From assembly GCF_015351475.1 (NCBI RefSeq), contig NZ_JADKPR010000005.1:62001-126000 (forward strand): a DNA stretch of 64,000 nt, written 5' to 3'. This DNA is from Flavobacterium sp. HJJ. GTDB taxonomy: Bacteria > Bacteroidota > Bacteroidia > Flavobacteriales > Flavobacteriaceae. Below the pieces are notes generated by a model. It saw only the letters and a list, made by a program, of their open reading frames with translations. It was not told where the DNA came from and made no database searches. Below are positions 43,687 to 50,782 of this stretch, one piece after another (the first letter of the stretch is position 1; each line of letters opens with the position of its first letter). The position numbers and the translations under genes are program-made.

Positions 43687-45144
43687 ATGGACAATATAAA
43701 AACTTTCGGAGAATTAAAGAAATCAGGGTATTTAAGCAAAAGCATCAAAGATGAATTGCGCCATAATTTAAGAGAAAAAATAAAATCAGGAAAACCTGCT
43801 TTTGAAGGCGTTCATGGTTTTGAGAATACTGTAATTCCAGAATTGGAAAGAGCTATTTTGTCACGCCACAATATAAATTTATTGGGACTACGAGGACAGG
43901 CCAAAACTAGATTGGCCCGAAAAATGATTGAATTACTGGATGATTACATTCCTTATGTGACAGGTTCCGAAATCAATGACGATCCTTTTAACCCATTGTC
44001 TCGTTTTGCCAAAGATTTAATTGCTGAAAAAGGTGACGAGACCCCAATCTCGTGGCAGCACAGAAACGAACGCTTTTTCGAAAAACTTGCTACTCCAGAT
44101 GTAACCGTAGCCGATTTGATAGGAGATATCGATCCGATAAAAGCAGCTAATTTAAAGCTGTCATATGCTGATGACCGTGTAATTCATTTTGGAATGATTC
44201 CGCGTGCTAACCGTTGTATTTTTGTTATTAACGAATTACCCGATCTTCAGGCAAGAATTCAAGTAGCTTTATTTAATATACTGCAGGAAGGCGACATTCA
44301 GATTCGCGGATTCAAATTAAGAATGCCGCTTGATATGCAGTTTGTCTTTACCGCAAATCCTGAAGATTATACCAATAGAGGAAGTATAGTTACACCTTTG
44401 AAAGACAGAATCGGTTCGCAAATTCTAACGCATTATCCGCAGGATATCCAGATTGCCAAAACGATTACGGCGCAGGAAGCTAAGCTTGACGACGCTCAAA
44501 GCGAATCAGTTTATATTCCCTTTTTAGCTAAAGATTTATTGGAGCAAATCAGTTTTGAAGCGCGGGAGAGCGAATTTATTGATAACAAAAGCGGTGTAAG
44601 TGCCCGACTGAGCATTACAGCTTATGAAAATCTATTAAGTACTGCGGAACGCCGTGCCTTACTCTCAGGAACAGATAAAACCACTTTACGCTTATCTGAT
44701 TTTATGGGAGTAATTCCATCGATAACCGGTAAAGTTGAATTGGTTTACGAAGGAGAGCAGGAGGGAGCATCTTTTGTGGCACAGCGCCTGATAAATGATG
44801 CCATTCATACCTTATTTCCTTCCTTTTTCCCAAAAATAGAAAAACTGGAAAAGCAAGGCGAAAAAACACCTTATAGTGATATTTTGGATTGGTTTTTCAC
44901 TGAAAGCGGTTTTGAATTGCTGGACGACTGTACCGATGAAGAATACAGATCAATTTTAGACAGTATAACCCCTCTTGATAAATTAATCGAAAAATACCTG
45001 CCAAACCTGGACAAAAAAGACCGCAATTTCATGAAAGAATTTATTTTGTGGGGATTAGTAGAATACAAAAAACTAAGTAAAGACCGTGTTGCTGTAGGAT
45101 ATCAGTTCAGGGATATTTTTGGAAGTTATATCAGCAGATTATAA
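43687..45144 (+). CDS. Magnesium-chelatase-like/MoxR-type AAA+ ATPase
   Basis: This 485-aa AAA+ protein has a Walker A loop GLRGQAKT (residues 67-74) and a Walker B-like segment CIFVINELPDL, in which Asn-Glu replaces the usual Asp-Glu. Sensor regions lie in VFTANPEDYTNRGSIVTPLK, and an arginine-rich part in KDRIGSQI. The pattern is that of the ChlI/MoxR helix-2-insert clade, and the preceding VWA gene fits this. It probably uses ATP to remodel or activate a client protein. A perfect inverted repeat lies downstream at 45215-45271. Confidence 0.88.
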   Translation: MDNIKTFGELKKSGYLSKSIKDELRHNLREKIKSGKPAFEGVHGFENTVIPELERAILSRHNINLLGLRGQAKTRLARKMIELLDDYIPYVTGSEINDDPFNPLSRFAKDLIAEKGDETPISWQHRNERFFEKLATPDVTVADLIGDIDPIKAANLKLSYADDRVIHFGMIPRANRCIFVINELPDLQARIQVALFNILQEGDIQIRGFKLRMPLDMQFVFTANPEDYTNRGSIVTPLKDRIGSQILTHYPQDIQIAKTITAQEAKLDDAQSESVYIPFLAKDLLEQISFEARESEFIDNKSGVSARLSITAYENLLSTAERRALLSGTDKTTLRLSDFMGVIPSITGKVELVYEGEQEGASFVAQRLINDAIHTLFPSFFPKIEKLEKQGEKTPYSDILDWFFTESGFELLDDCTDEEYRSILDSITPLDKLIEKYLPNLDKKDRNFMKEFILWGLVEYKKLSKDRVAVGYQFRDIFGSYISRL

Positions 45145-45207
45145 GGAATTTGAACATCAATGTAAGCAAATTAGACGAATTTCTCACTAAATATTGTTCA
45201 AAATATT

Positions 45208-45279
45208 ATTCCCACAAAGACGCCAAGCCGCAAAGAAAAACTAACCTTAACTTTGCGGCTTGGCGTCTTTGCGAGAATA
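45208..45279. repeat. Long inverted repeat (21-bp perfect stem), REP-like
   Basis: CAAAGACGCCAAGCCGCAAAG-type arms at 45215-45235 and 45251-45271 are perfect reverse complements with a 15-nt loop; pairing continues imperfectly to about 45208 and 45279. It sits between the AAA+ gene and the convergent RMD1 gene, where it could stop transcription from both sides. Sequences of this CGCAAAGACGC type are common intergenic repeats in Bacteroidota. Confidence 0.8.
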
Positions 45280-45303
45280 ATTAAAACTTATATTTCAATA
45301 AAA

Positions 45304-46104
45304 TCAATGAAATAATAACGCAATCAGGATCTCCATAAAAATCAATATAATCACAATCCATTCCAATCGGGAACTTTCATTAACATTCAGAACATCAGTA
45401 AAAAGTTTTAAATTTTCTTCTACAATACCCAATCTATAATCAAGATCCCTAAAACGCGGATTAATATCAAAATTGGCTTTCAAATACCGGTTTAATAAAT
45501 TCAGTTCTTCGTTGTCCCAAACCAAATTTGGGTCATCAAGAATATATAGATTATCAACTATACTGTTTTTTACATTCAGAACTTTCCCGATGTATTTGAG
45601 CAGATTTTTTTTAGAAATACTCAGTTTTCCCCGGCGTTCCAATTCCTGAATGTACTTTTTAGACGAAGTAATAAGATCATCTGTAAGCGCTTCATAATAG
45701 TCCAGAGCAACTGACTGTGCAATATTGAGCATTACGATCTTCATCACCGAAGCATCAACATGAGGAACCGAAACATAATCATTTTTGATAACTGCTTTTG
45801 GAATGTTTTCGTCAATTTCTATGCGGTATTCTTCAAATAAATCCAGATTAACATTTATTGAAGCATAATTTTTGACAAAATCAATAAACTCCTTTTTCTT
45901 GGGTGCTGTAAAATTTGCAAAAACTACCACGCCATAATCAAAAATATAGAGGTAGCGCTTTTTATTTGTGTAAGTGTAAAAAATCTCAGATGGCGAACTC
46001 GAATGAGGCTGAATCTCAAATTCAGTCCTTAATTTTTTAATATTAAAAGCTTCTGCAATCTGAATGGCTTCAATTTTGATGAAATTAGTTTTTTCCATAA
46101 ACAC
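45304..46104 (-). CDS. RMD1/DUF155-family membrane protein
   Basis: This 266-aa protein is related to the yeast Rmd1/Sif family (DUF155). Visible features are KRYLYIFDYGVVVFANFT, the long helical middle with ALDYYEALTDDLITSSKKY and ERRGKLSISKKNLLKYIGK, DDPNLVWDNEELNLLNRYL, and a C-terminal membrane anchor LEWIVIILIFMEILIALLFH. The topology is a soluble domain held to the inner membrane by one C-terminal helix. Its role in bacteria is unknown. The second Met (46098) is an equally good start. Confidence 0.87.
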   Translation of the reverse strand: MFMEKTNFIKIEAIQIAEAFNIKKLRTEFEIQPHSSSPSEIFYTYTNKKRYLYIFDYGVVVFANFTAPKKKEFIDFVKNYASINVNLDLFEEYRIEIDENIPKAVIKNDYVSVPHVDASVMKIVMLNIAQSVALDYYEALTDDLITSSKKYIQELERRGKLSISKKNLLKYIGKVLNVKNSIVDNLYILDDPNLVWDNEELNLLNRYLKANFDINPRFRDLDYRLGIVEENLKLFTDVLNVNESSRLEWIVIILIFMEILIALLFH

Positions 46105-46200
46105 ATATTTTCATACTAGATAAACCAAAAATTTTGGTTTATAGATTGAAATGCAAATTCGATTGTTTTTTAAACAAAAAGATTTGCTTCGCTGTTTCTA

Positions 46201-46500
46201 TTATTCTTTATAGCTTTCTATATATAATTTTTCCAAAATCAAACGTGCTTCATTATCAGAATTAGCCGAAAAACCAGCCACAAAAACTCCTTTTTTACCA
46301 GATCTTGAAATTATTCCATAAACAACAGATTCTTCGTCTGGATCTGTATCACCTTCGTATCGGTACACATGTTCTACCGTATAGTCATGAGGATTTGATT
46401 TAATACCTTCAAAATAAAGATTGAAATCATAATCAAATCCTTTTTCTTTCAAATCATTCAAGGCTTCCAAAACTGTTGTATAATGATAGGTTGGTTTCAT
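46201..46500 (-). CDS. Conserved small hypothetical protein
   Basis: This 99-aa protein ([60 protein letters not shown]) has an alpha/beta pattern and no signal peptide. I recall similar short proteins as conserved across Bacteroidota, sometimes mislabelled as phosphoribosylpyrophosphate synthetase, but no enzymatic motif is present. It lies upstream of the RMD1 gene on the same strand, 96 nt away. Confidence 0.72.
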   Translation of the reverse strand: MKPTYHYTTVLEALNDLKEKGFDYDFNLYFEGIKSNPHDYTVEHVYRYEGDTDPDEESVVYGIISRSGKKGVFVAGFSANSDNEARLILEKLYIESYKE

Positions 46501-46654
46501 TTTTTTAGTTTCTGAGTTATTAATTTTCTAATAAAAAAGATTCATAGGTTTAAAAGCTTTGAAACTTAGAAGCTCAAAAATTTAGAATCTAATAAAGGTA
46601 ACTATTTTATTTTTAATATGTTGTAAAGGACTTGTTAAAGTAAAAGCGGTATTC

Positions 46655-46685
46655 TTGACAAACCTTGATTTATGTTGTAGATTTG
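46655..46685 (+). promoter_or_regulatory. Promoter of the RNase P RNA gene
   Basis: TTG (46655-46657) and TAGATTTG (46678-46685) are 20 nt apart. The mature RNA begins at 46690, so the start lies 5 nt after the box. This gives a local ruler for predicting other starts in the window. Confidence 0.85.
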
Positions 46686-46689
46686 CACC

Positions 46690-47005
46690 GCAGACCGCCT
46701 TATCGTCGTTCCGATTCATCGGAAGGGAGGAAAGTCCGGACACCATAGAGAAGCATAGCGGGTAACACCCGTCGGTTACGTTTTAGAACGTGATTAGGAC
46801 AAGTGCAACAGAAAGTATGTACAGGTAATGCTGTAGTGAAACCAGGTAAACTCTATGTGGTGAAATATCAAGTATATCAGCATTTAAGGGCTTCTCGTCC
46901 GTTGCTGAAGGGTAGATAGCTTGAGTCTTGAAGTAATTCAAGATCTAGATAAATGGTAAGGTATCGTTAGTGATAGCGTGAACAGAATCCGGCTTATAGG
47001 TCTGC
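46690..47005 (+). ncRNA. rnpB: RNase P RNA (bacterial type A)
   Basis: This RNA is the catalytic subunit of RNase P, which trims tRNA 5' ends. The ends pair (GCAGACC at 46690 with GGTCTGC at 46999-47005, the P1 helix). Universally conserved segments are present in order: GAGGAAAGTCCGGACACC near the 5' end, ACAGAAAGTATGTACAGG, GGTGAAATATCAAG, and near the 3' end AACAGAATCCGGCTTATAGG. The length of about 316 nt is a little short of many type A RNAs, in keeping with the Bacteroidota form. It has its own strong promoter. Confidence 0.96.
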
Positions 47006-47188
47006 ATTTTTTATCTTCTTTAATTAATAGGAATTAATTATTTTTAGTTTACAATTTGTAAAATTATTTTTTAAATAAGAATATTCTTTAAAAATTAATT
47101 ACTACTTTTGCGCAAATTTCTTATAAAAACGAAATGCAATTTCTAACAAATAAAAGTATGGATATGCAAACAAAAACTGCACGTTTAG

Positions 47189-47339
47189 TTAGGCTACATT
47201 TTTGTAATTAATTTGATTGTTAAATTCTTCAATAGTTACACAATTCAAAGCGAATGTCTTCTTTTCGATTGTACCAAATTTCAATATATTCAAAGATTTC
47301 AAGTTTCATTTGTTCTTTAGAAATCTTATAACTTGGAAT
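47189..47339 (-). mobile_element. Decayed C-terminal end of an IS3-family transposase (OrfB)
   Basis: On the minus strand the sequence reads YKISKEQMKLEIFEYIEIWY then NRK, and after two single-base losses RRHS and NCVTIEEFNNQINYKNVA followed by TAA at 47191-47189. This is the hallmark end of IS3-group OrfB (FEYIE.WYN.KRRHSALNY...EEFN.Q...NVA). Only about 48 codons remain; upstream of Tyr-Lys-Ile the similarity stops, so the rest of the element was deleted. Between it and rnpB lies a promoter-like box TACTTTTG (47103-47110) and a 25-codon frame from 47134 that reads into the remnant. The rightward frame covering this region (to 47483) is not counted as a gene. Confidence 0.72.
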
Positions 47340-47524
47340 AGTAATAGTACAACCGTACCCGAATATTTATCAGGTTTAAAAGGTTCAACACCATATTCAA
47401 GAATACATGCAGATATATACTGTGCAGCTTTGCATAATGGACAATGGAAAGGGTGTAGATTAATAAGAGATGAAATTAAATAAAACTAAAGTATTTTGAC
47501 ACAATAATTTCAAATTAAAATGAC

Positions 47525-48061
47525 ATGAAAAAATATGTGTATCTTCTTCTAAGTTTAACTACTTTTTTAAATTTATATTCACAAGACTCTCCAAGAGTCG
47601 AAAAAAATCAATTCAAAATAAATTTAATATTACCAGGTGTTGTTTACGAGCATGGCTTTAATGATAAGAACACACTTTATTCTGAGTTAAGTTTTGGAAT
47701 TGGTTATAGTAAAAGTGGTTTTTGGGGCTCAACCTGGTCATTTTATCCAACTATTAATGAGCAATTTCGACATTATTATAACTTAGAAAAAAGAGCGGTT
47801 AAAAGAAAGAGGACTTTAGGAAATTCGGGTAATTTTTATGGATTAAATGCTATTTATAATTTTGAATCCATTAATTCAAATTCTGATTTTTCATCATCAA
47901 GTCCATCTTTCACAGTTGCCCCAGTTTGGGGATTTCAAAGGACCTACAAACACAATTTTAATCTAAATTTAAATGGAGGTGTTGGGTATAATATTGATAA
48001 ATACAATAATGAAATAGTTCCAGTAATCAACTTTACTATAGGCTGGGTTATTGGGAAATAG
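47525..48061 (+). CDS. Predicted outer-membrane beta-barrel protein
   Basis: This 178-aa protein has a signal peptide (residues 1-19, ending NLYSQ) and then alternating hydrophobic/polar strands with many aromatic residues: GVVYEHGFNDKNTLYSELSF, WSFYPTINEQFRHYYNLEKR and LNLNGGVGYNI. It ends in INFTIGWVIGK. It resembles small DUF3575-like barrels of Bacteroidota. It is followed 3 nt later by another barrel-like gene, and the two are probably co-transcribed. The function is unknown. Confidence 0.75.
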   Translation: MKKYVYLLLSLTTFLNLYSQDSPRVEKNQFKINLILPGVVYEHGFNDKNTLYSELSFGIGYSKSGFWGSTWSFYPTINEQFRHYYNLEKRAVKRKRTLGNSGNFYGLNAIYNFESINSNSDFSSSSPSFTVAPVWGFQRTYKHNFNLNLNGGVGYNIDKYNNEIVPVINFTIGWVIGK

Positions 48062-48064
48062 TTG

Positions 48065-48751
48065 ATGATGAAAAAAATAATTCTATGTATCCTGCTGGTT
48101 GCTTCCATGAATACAAAAGCTCAAACGGTTAGAGGTTTTGGAGGTTTTTCAGCTTATTTAGGTTCGATTTTAGACAGATCGATTTTTGTAGGAGTCAACT
48201 GTGGTACTGAATTTACTATTAAACGTTTTATAAAACCAGAAATTGAGTTTAATTTTTTATATGTTCCTATTGATGACGTAGAACTTCGAAGCGATCAGGG
48301 AAATACAATAAGTATATTTAAGAGGTCGGCTAATTCTTTGAATTTTAATTTTTGTCCAAAGATTTGTCTTGGTAATAACGGACAAAATGATACCTATCTA
48401 GTTATTTTACCAAAATATTCTTTTTCTAAGGTTGCCGCTGTCGGAGAATTTACAACAATAAATCATAATGATGTAAAAACGACAAGCAAAGAAACAATTG
48501 TTGATTGGCAACATTCTTTAGGAATTGGTCTAGGTCTTGATATTAGTGTTTCTACTGATAATACTGATTCTTTATGTTTAAATATCTATTATCAAAATGT
48601 TGATATAGGTACAGCTTTGAATGAATTAAATCACAGTGGAAGCAGTAGATTTTTTATAAAAAATTCACTGGGAGCTGGTCTAAACTATTATTTTAGTTTT
48701 AAAAAGAAAACAAGACCAAAACCTGTTAAAATACCAGAGCCCTTGAAATAA
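48065..48751 (+). CDS. Predicted outer-membrane beta-barrel protein
   Basis: This 228-aa protein has a signal peptide (MMKKIILCILLVASMNTKAQ). The strand pattern of a small barrel follows (RGFGGFSAYLGSILDRSIFV, PEIEFNFLYVPIDDVEL, LGIGLGLDISV), ending LGAGLNYYFSF and a basic proline-rich tail. Two ATGs (48065 and 48068) are possible starts; an earlier TTG overlaps the previous stop. It follows the previous barrel gene directly and shares its terminator. No named family was recognised. Confidence 0.75.
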   Translation: MMKKIILCILLVASMNTKAQTVRGFGGFSAYLGSILDRSIFVGVNCGTEFTIKRFIKPEIEFNFLYVPIDDVELRSDQGNTISIFKRSANSLNFNFCPKICLGNNGQNDTYLVILPKYSFSKVAAVGEFTTINHNDVKTTSKETIVDWQHSLGIGLGLDISVSTDNTDSLCLNIYYQNVDIGTALNELNHSGSSRFFIKNSLGAGLNYYFSFKKKTRPKPVKIPEPLK

Positions 48752-48768
48752 CAAGGGCTCTTTTTTTT
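48737..48768 (+). terminator. Terminator overlapping the end of the barrel gene pair
   Basis: A perfect 9-bp GC-rich stem (48737-48745 with 48752-48760) with a 6-nt loop is followed by eight T. The stem includes the stop codon of the second barrel gene. Confidence 0.92.
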
Positions 48769-48789
48769 GGTAAAAATTATTTTTATAAA

Positions 48790-49392
48790 CTAACCTTCGT
48801 CTTCTTCAGTGTCTTTTCGATTAGACTCATCATCAATCTCTTCCTCTTCGGCAGAGTCCAATTCGAAGAAACTAAAGATAGAACCACCATAACTTTTCTG
48901 GAAAGAAAAATTAATCAAATGATCTAATTTGGTATATTTTGAATGTTCAATAATCATCATGCCTTCCTCGTTCAACAATCCTTTTTCGAAAATAGATAAA
49001 ACGATTCTTTCAAAAGTCTTTTGATCCAGACCATAAGGCGGATCAGCAAAAATAATATCGTAAGTCGTTTTGTTTTTTTCTATAAAAGCAAAAACGTCAC
49101 TTTTGGTCGCTGCAATGCTAAAATCATATTCGGCAGAAACTTGCTTGATGAATTTTACACAGCCAAAATCGGCATCGACAGAAGTAATTGGAAAACTTCC
49201 CCTCGAAGCAAACTCATAACTGATATTACCAGTTCCGGCAAATAAATCCAATACTTTAAGGCCTTCAAAACTAAAATGATTATTCAAAACATTAAATAAT
49301 GCTTCTTTACTCATATCGGTTGTAGGTCGAACGGGCAAGCCTTTTGGCGGAAAAATGCGTCTTCCTTTGTATTTTCCGGATATGATTCTCAT
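48790..49392 (-). CDS. rsmD: 16S rRNA (guanine(966)-N2)-methyltransferase RsmD
   Basis: This 200-aa enzyme methylates G966 of 16S rRNA during assembly of the small ribosomal subunit, using S-adenosylmethionine. It starts with MRIISGKYKGRRI and has the RsmD block RPTTDMSKEALFN, the SAM-binding DLFAGTGNISYE (from residue 49) and the catalytic DPPY motif (117-120). The C-terminus is extended by an acidic tail (EEEEIDDESNRKDTEEDEG) not needed for catalysis. It overlaps the upstream DUF3822 gene by 4 nt. Confidence 0.95.
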   Translation of the reverse strand: MRIISGKYKGRRIFPPKGLPVRPTTDMSKEALFNVLNNHFSFEGLKVLDLFAGTGNISYEFASRGSFPITSVDADFGCVKFIKQVSAEYDFSIAATKSDVFAFIEKNKTTYDIIFADPPYGLDQKTFERIVLSIFEKGLLNEEGMMIIEHSKYTKLDHLINFSFQKSYGGSIFSFFELDSAEEEEIDDESNRKDTEEDEG

Positions 49393-50201
49393 GAGTTAAA
49401 AAGTATAAAATGTTGTTGGTTTTGAGCTCTTGAAAAAGTATTGCTCTTCTGCAAATTAGTTACATCAAAGAAAGAAACGTTTCGAATGTATTTGAAAGCA
49501 ATTTTATAAAAATCATCTTCTTCTGAAATAGCTCCTAATAATTCTAAATGAAAACTCTCAGGGTTCATATTCAATTGTTCGGCGCTAAAAAGCAGATAAT
49601 AAATAAAATCCTCAGGGGTTTTGTATTCGAATGAATTGAACAAAAGCAGTTTTTGATTCTGAATTACAATAATTTCAAAATGACCGGGATTAAAATGCAC
49701 AATCATTTTCTTGGTATCATTGTTTTTGGATGCATCCAAAAGTCTGGAAACCAAAATAGTATTGGCATGCTTGTAATCAAATGAACCAAATTGGTCTATG
49801 AAAAAATTATTGATATTTACATAAGGAATATAAACCGCATTCATTTGATAATTAGTGATTTCATCAAATGCAAAAAAGTCGGTTTCAAAAACCTTTGTAT
49901 TGTACTGCAGATAACTTCCCATAAAATTTTCGTCAAATAGGGCAGTGGGAACAAAGGTTGAAAGATTGTTATTATGAATCACGAGAATTTCATCATAACT
50001 GTCATTCAATTCCGGATAATTCCGAAAAGCATTCGAAAACAATTCCTCAATCTTGGTCGATTTATGAAAAGTATCAAAATGGATTTCGTTTATCGACGTA
50101 ATCCTGTTATGAAGCGTGTCAAAACAGCAAAAAGAAAGTCCCGTCAGTGAAACCTGAATGGAAAGCTTTTTGTATTTTTTATCGGTTATATTAATGTTCA
50201 T
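49389..50201 (-). CDS. DUF3822-family protein
   Basis: This 270-aa protein is typically encoded just upstream of rsmD in flavobacteria, with the same 4-nt overlap seen here. It has an actin-like/ASKHA-like pattern of repeated beta strands (LSIQVSLTGLSFCCFDT, EILVIHNNNLSTFVPTALFD, KMIVHFNPGHFEIIVIQNQ, FHLELLGAISEED) reminiscent of type IV pilus assembly PilM-like folds. No catalytic motif is evident. The role is unknown; the conserved link to rsmD suggests a housekeeping function. Confidence 0.85.
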   Translation of the reverse strand: MNINITDKKYKKLSIQVSLTGLSFCCFDTLHNRITSINEIHFDTFHKSTKIEELFSNAFRNYPELNDSYDEILVIHNNNLSTFVPTALFDENFMGSYLQYNTKVFETDFFAFDEITNYQMNAVYIPYVNINNFFIDQFGSFDYKHANTILVSRLLDASKNNDTKKMIVHFNPGHFEIIVIQNQKLLLFNSFEYKTPEDFIYYLLFSAEQLNMNPESFHLELLGAISEEDDFYKIAFKYIRNVSFFDVTNLQKSNTFSRAQNQQHFILFNS

Positions 50202-50233
50202 AGTATTTTTAGCAACAATGCAAACTTACGAAT

Positions 50234-50302
50234 TTCAATGGCAATATCAATTGCAATTTCAAAAATCAATAACAATCACAATATCAATGACAAATTCAAA
50301 AA
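50234..50302. repeat. Degenerate CAAT-type hexamer repeat, left arm
   Basis: This tract is made of CAATnn/TCAATn-like units (for example TCAATGGCAATATCAATTGC). Its first 39 nt are nearly the exact reverse complement of 50717-50752 in the right arm. It begins just upstream of the DUF3822 start codon, so it lies in that gene's promoter region. Confidence 0.7.
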
Positions 50303-50369
50303 TTAAATAAGATTATAGAATAATTAATGTTTATTTTTTTCTAGAGCAGAACATTTGTTTTTTTCTCAA

Positions 50370-50444
50370 GCATCCTCCAGCTATCCGTTGCAATCTTGCA
50401 TGCCGAACCCCGGCATACAAGGATTTCCACTGCTATCTGGGCTA
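50370..50444 (-). repeat. Second copy of the GATAG-box structured element
   Basis: On the minus strand the element reads GATAGCAGTGGAAATCC, an 11-bp hairpin (50395-50405 with 50411-50421, one G-U pair, 5-nt loop), then GCAACGGATAGCTGGAGG. The order GATAG box, hairpin, GGATAGC box matches the element at 36630-36748, although the hairpin sequences differ. Conserved boxes with compensated stems suggest RNA structure is selected. Confidence 0.6.
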
Positions 50445-50530
50445 GCGACAAGTTTAGTTTTTCATAACGAGATTTCGACAAAGAAATATCTATAAAGATT
50501 TGTCATTAGATATCATAATTATCCGTAAAG

Positions 50531-50607
50531 TTTGTCATTCCGAAGGAATTTTACACAAAGCAAATAACAAACGTGCGATTCCTACGGAATGACAAGATTG
50601 TGTAAAA
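50531..50607. repeat. Inverted repeat of TGTCATTCCG(A/T)AGGAAT type
   Basis: TTTGTCATTCCGAAGGAAT at 50531-50549 and its near-perfect reverse complement at 50578-50595 (one difference) flank 28 nt. A second pair TTTTACACAA/TTGTGTAAAA (50549-50558 and 50598-50607) is interlaced with it. This class of sequence is a common dispersed repeat in Bacteroidota genomes. With the elements on either side it makes the 50.2-50.78 kb gap a repeat-rich, gene-free region. Confidence 0.7.
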
Positions 50608-50650
50608 ATCAATTGAATATTATTTGACTTAAATTTTCAAACACTTTACT

Positions 50651-50752
50651 ATTGCCATTTAATTGATTTTGACATTGTCATTGCTATTGCTATTACTTTT
50701 GATATTGCTATTGAATTTGATTTTTGTCATTGCAATTGATATTGCCATTGAA
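50651..50752. repeat. Degenerate ATTGnn-type hexamer repeat, right arm
   Basis: About 100 nt of (T/A)ATTGC-like units on the plus strand, the complement of the left arm at 50234-50302. Translated in one frame it gives an artificial Leu/Ile-rich N-terminus to the helicase gene, which is why a downstream start is preferred there. Confidence 0.75.
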
Positions 50753-50782
50753 AAAGCCTTACTTTGCAATAAAATGTTCCTG

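Noticed and set aside
47217..47483. 88-codon rightward frame after rnpB as an intact gene
   Set aside because: Its first part is the antisense of an IS3 transposase remnant and it has no leader or promoter; only the tail may be a gene scrap, which is reported as a finding.
50234..50752. CRISPR array
   Set aside because: The repeat units are about 6 nt, degenerate and without spacers of constant length; no cas gene is present.
50663..50782. Long hydrophobic N-terminus (a membrane helix) for the RecD-like helicase
   Set aside because: These codons fall in the degenerate ATTGnn repeat and give an artificial Leu/Ile run; helicases of this type start near 50783.
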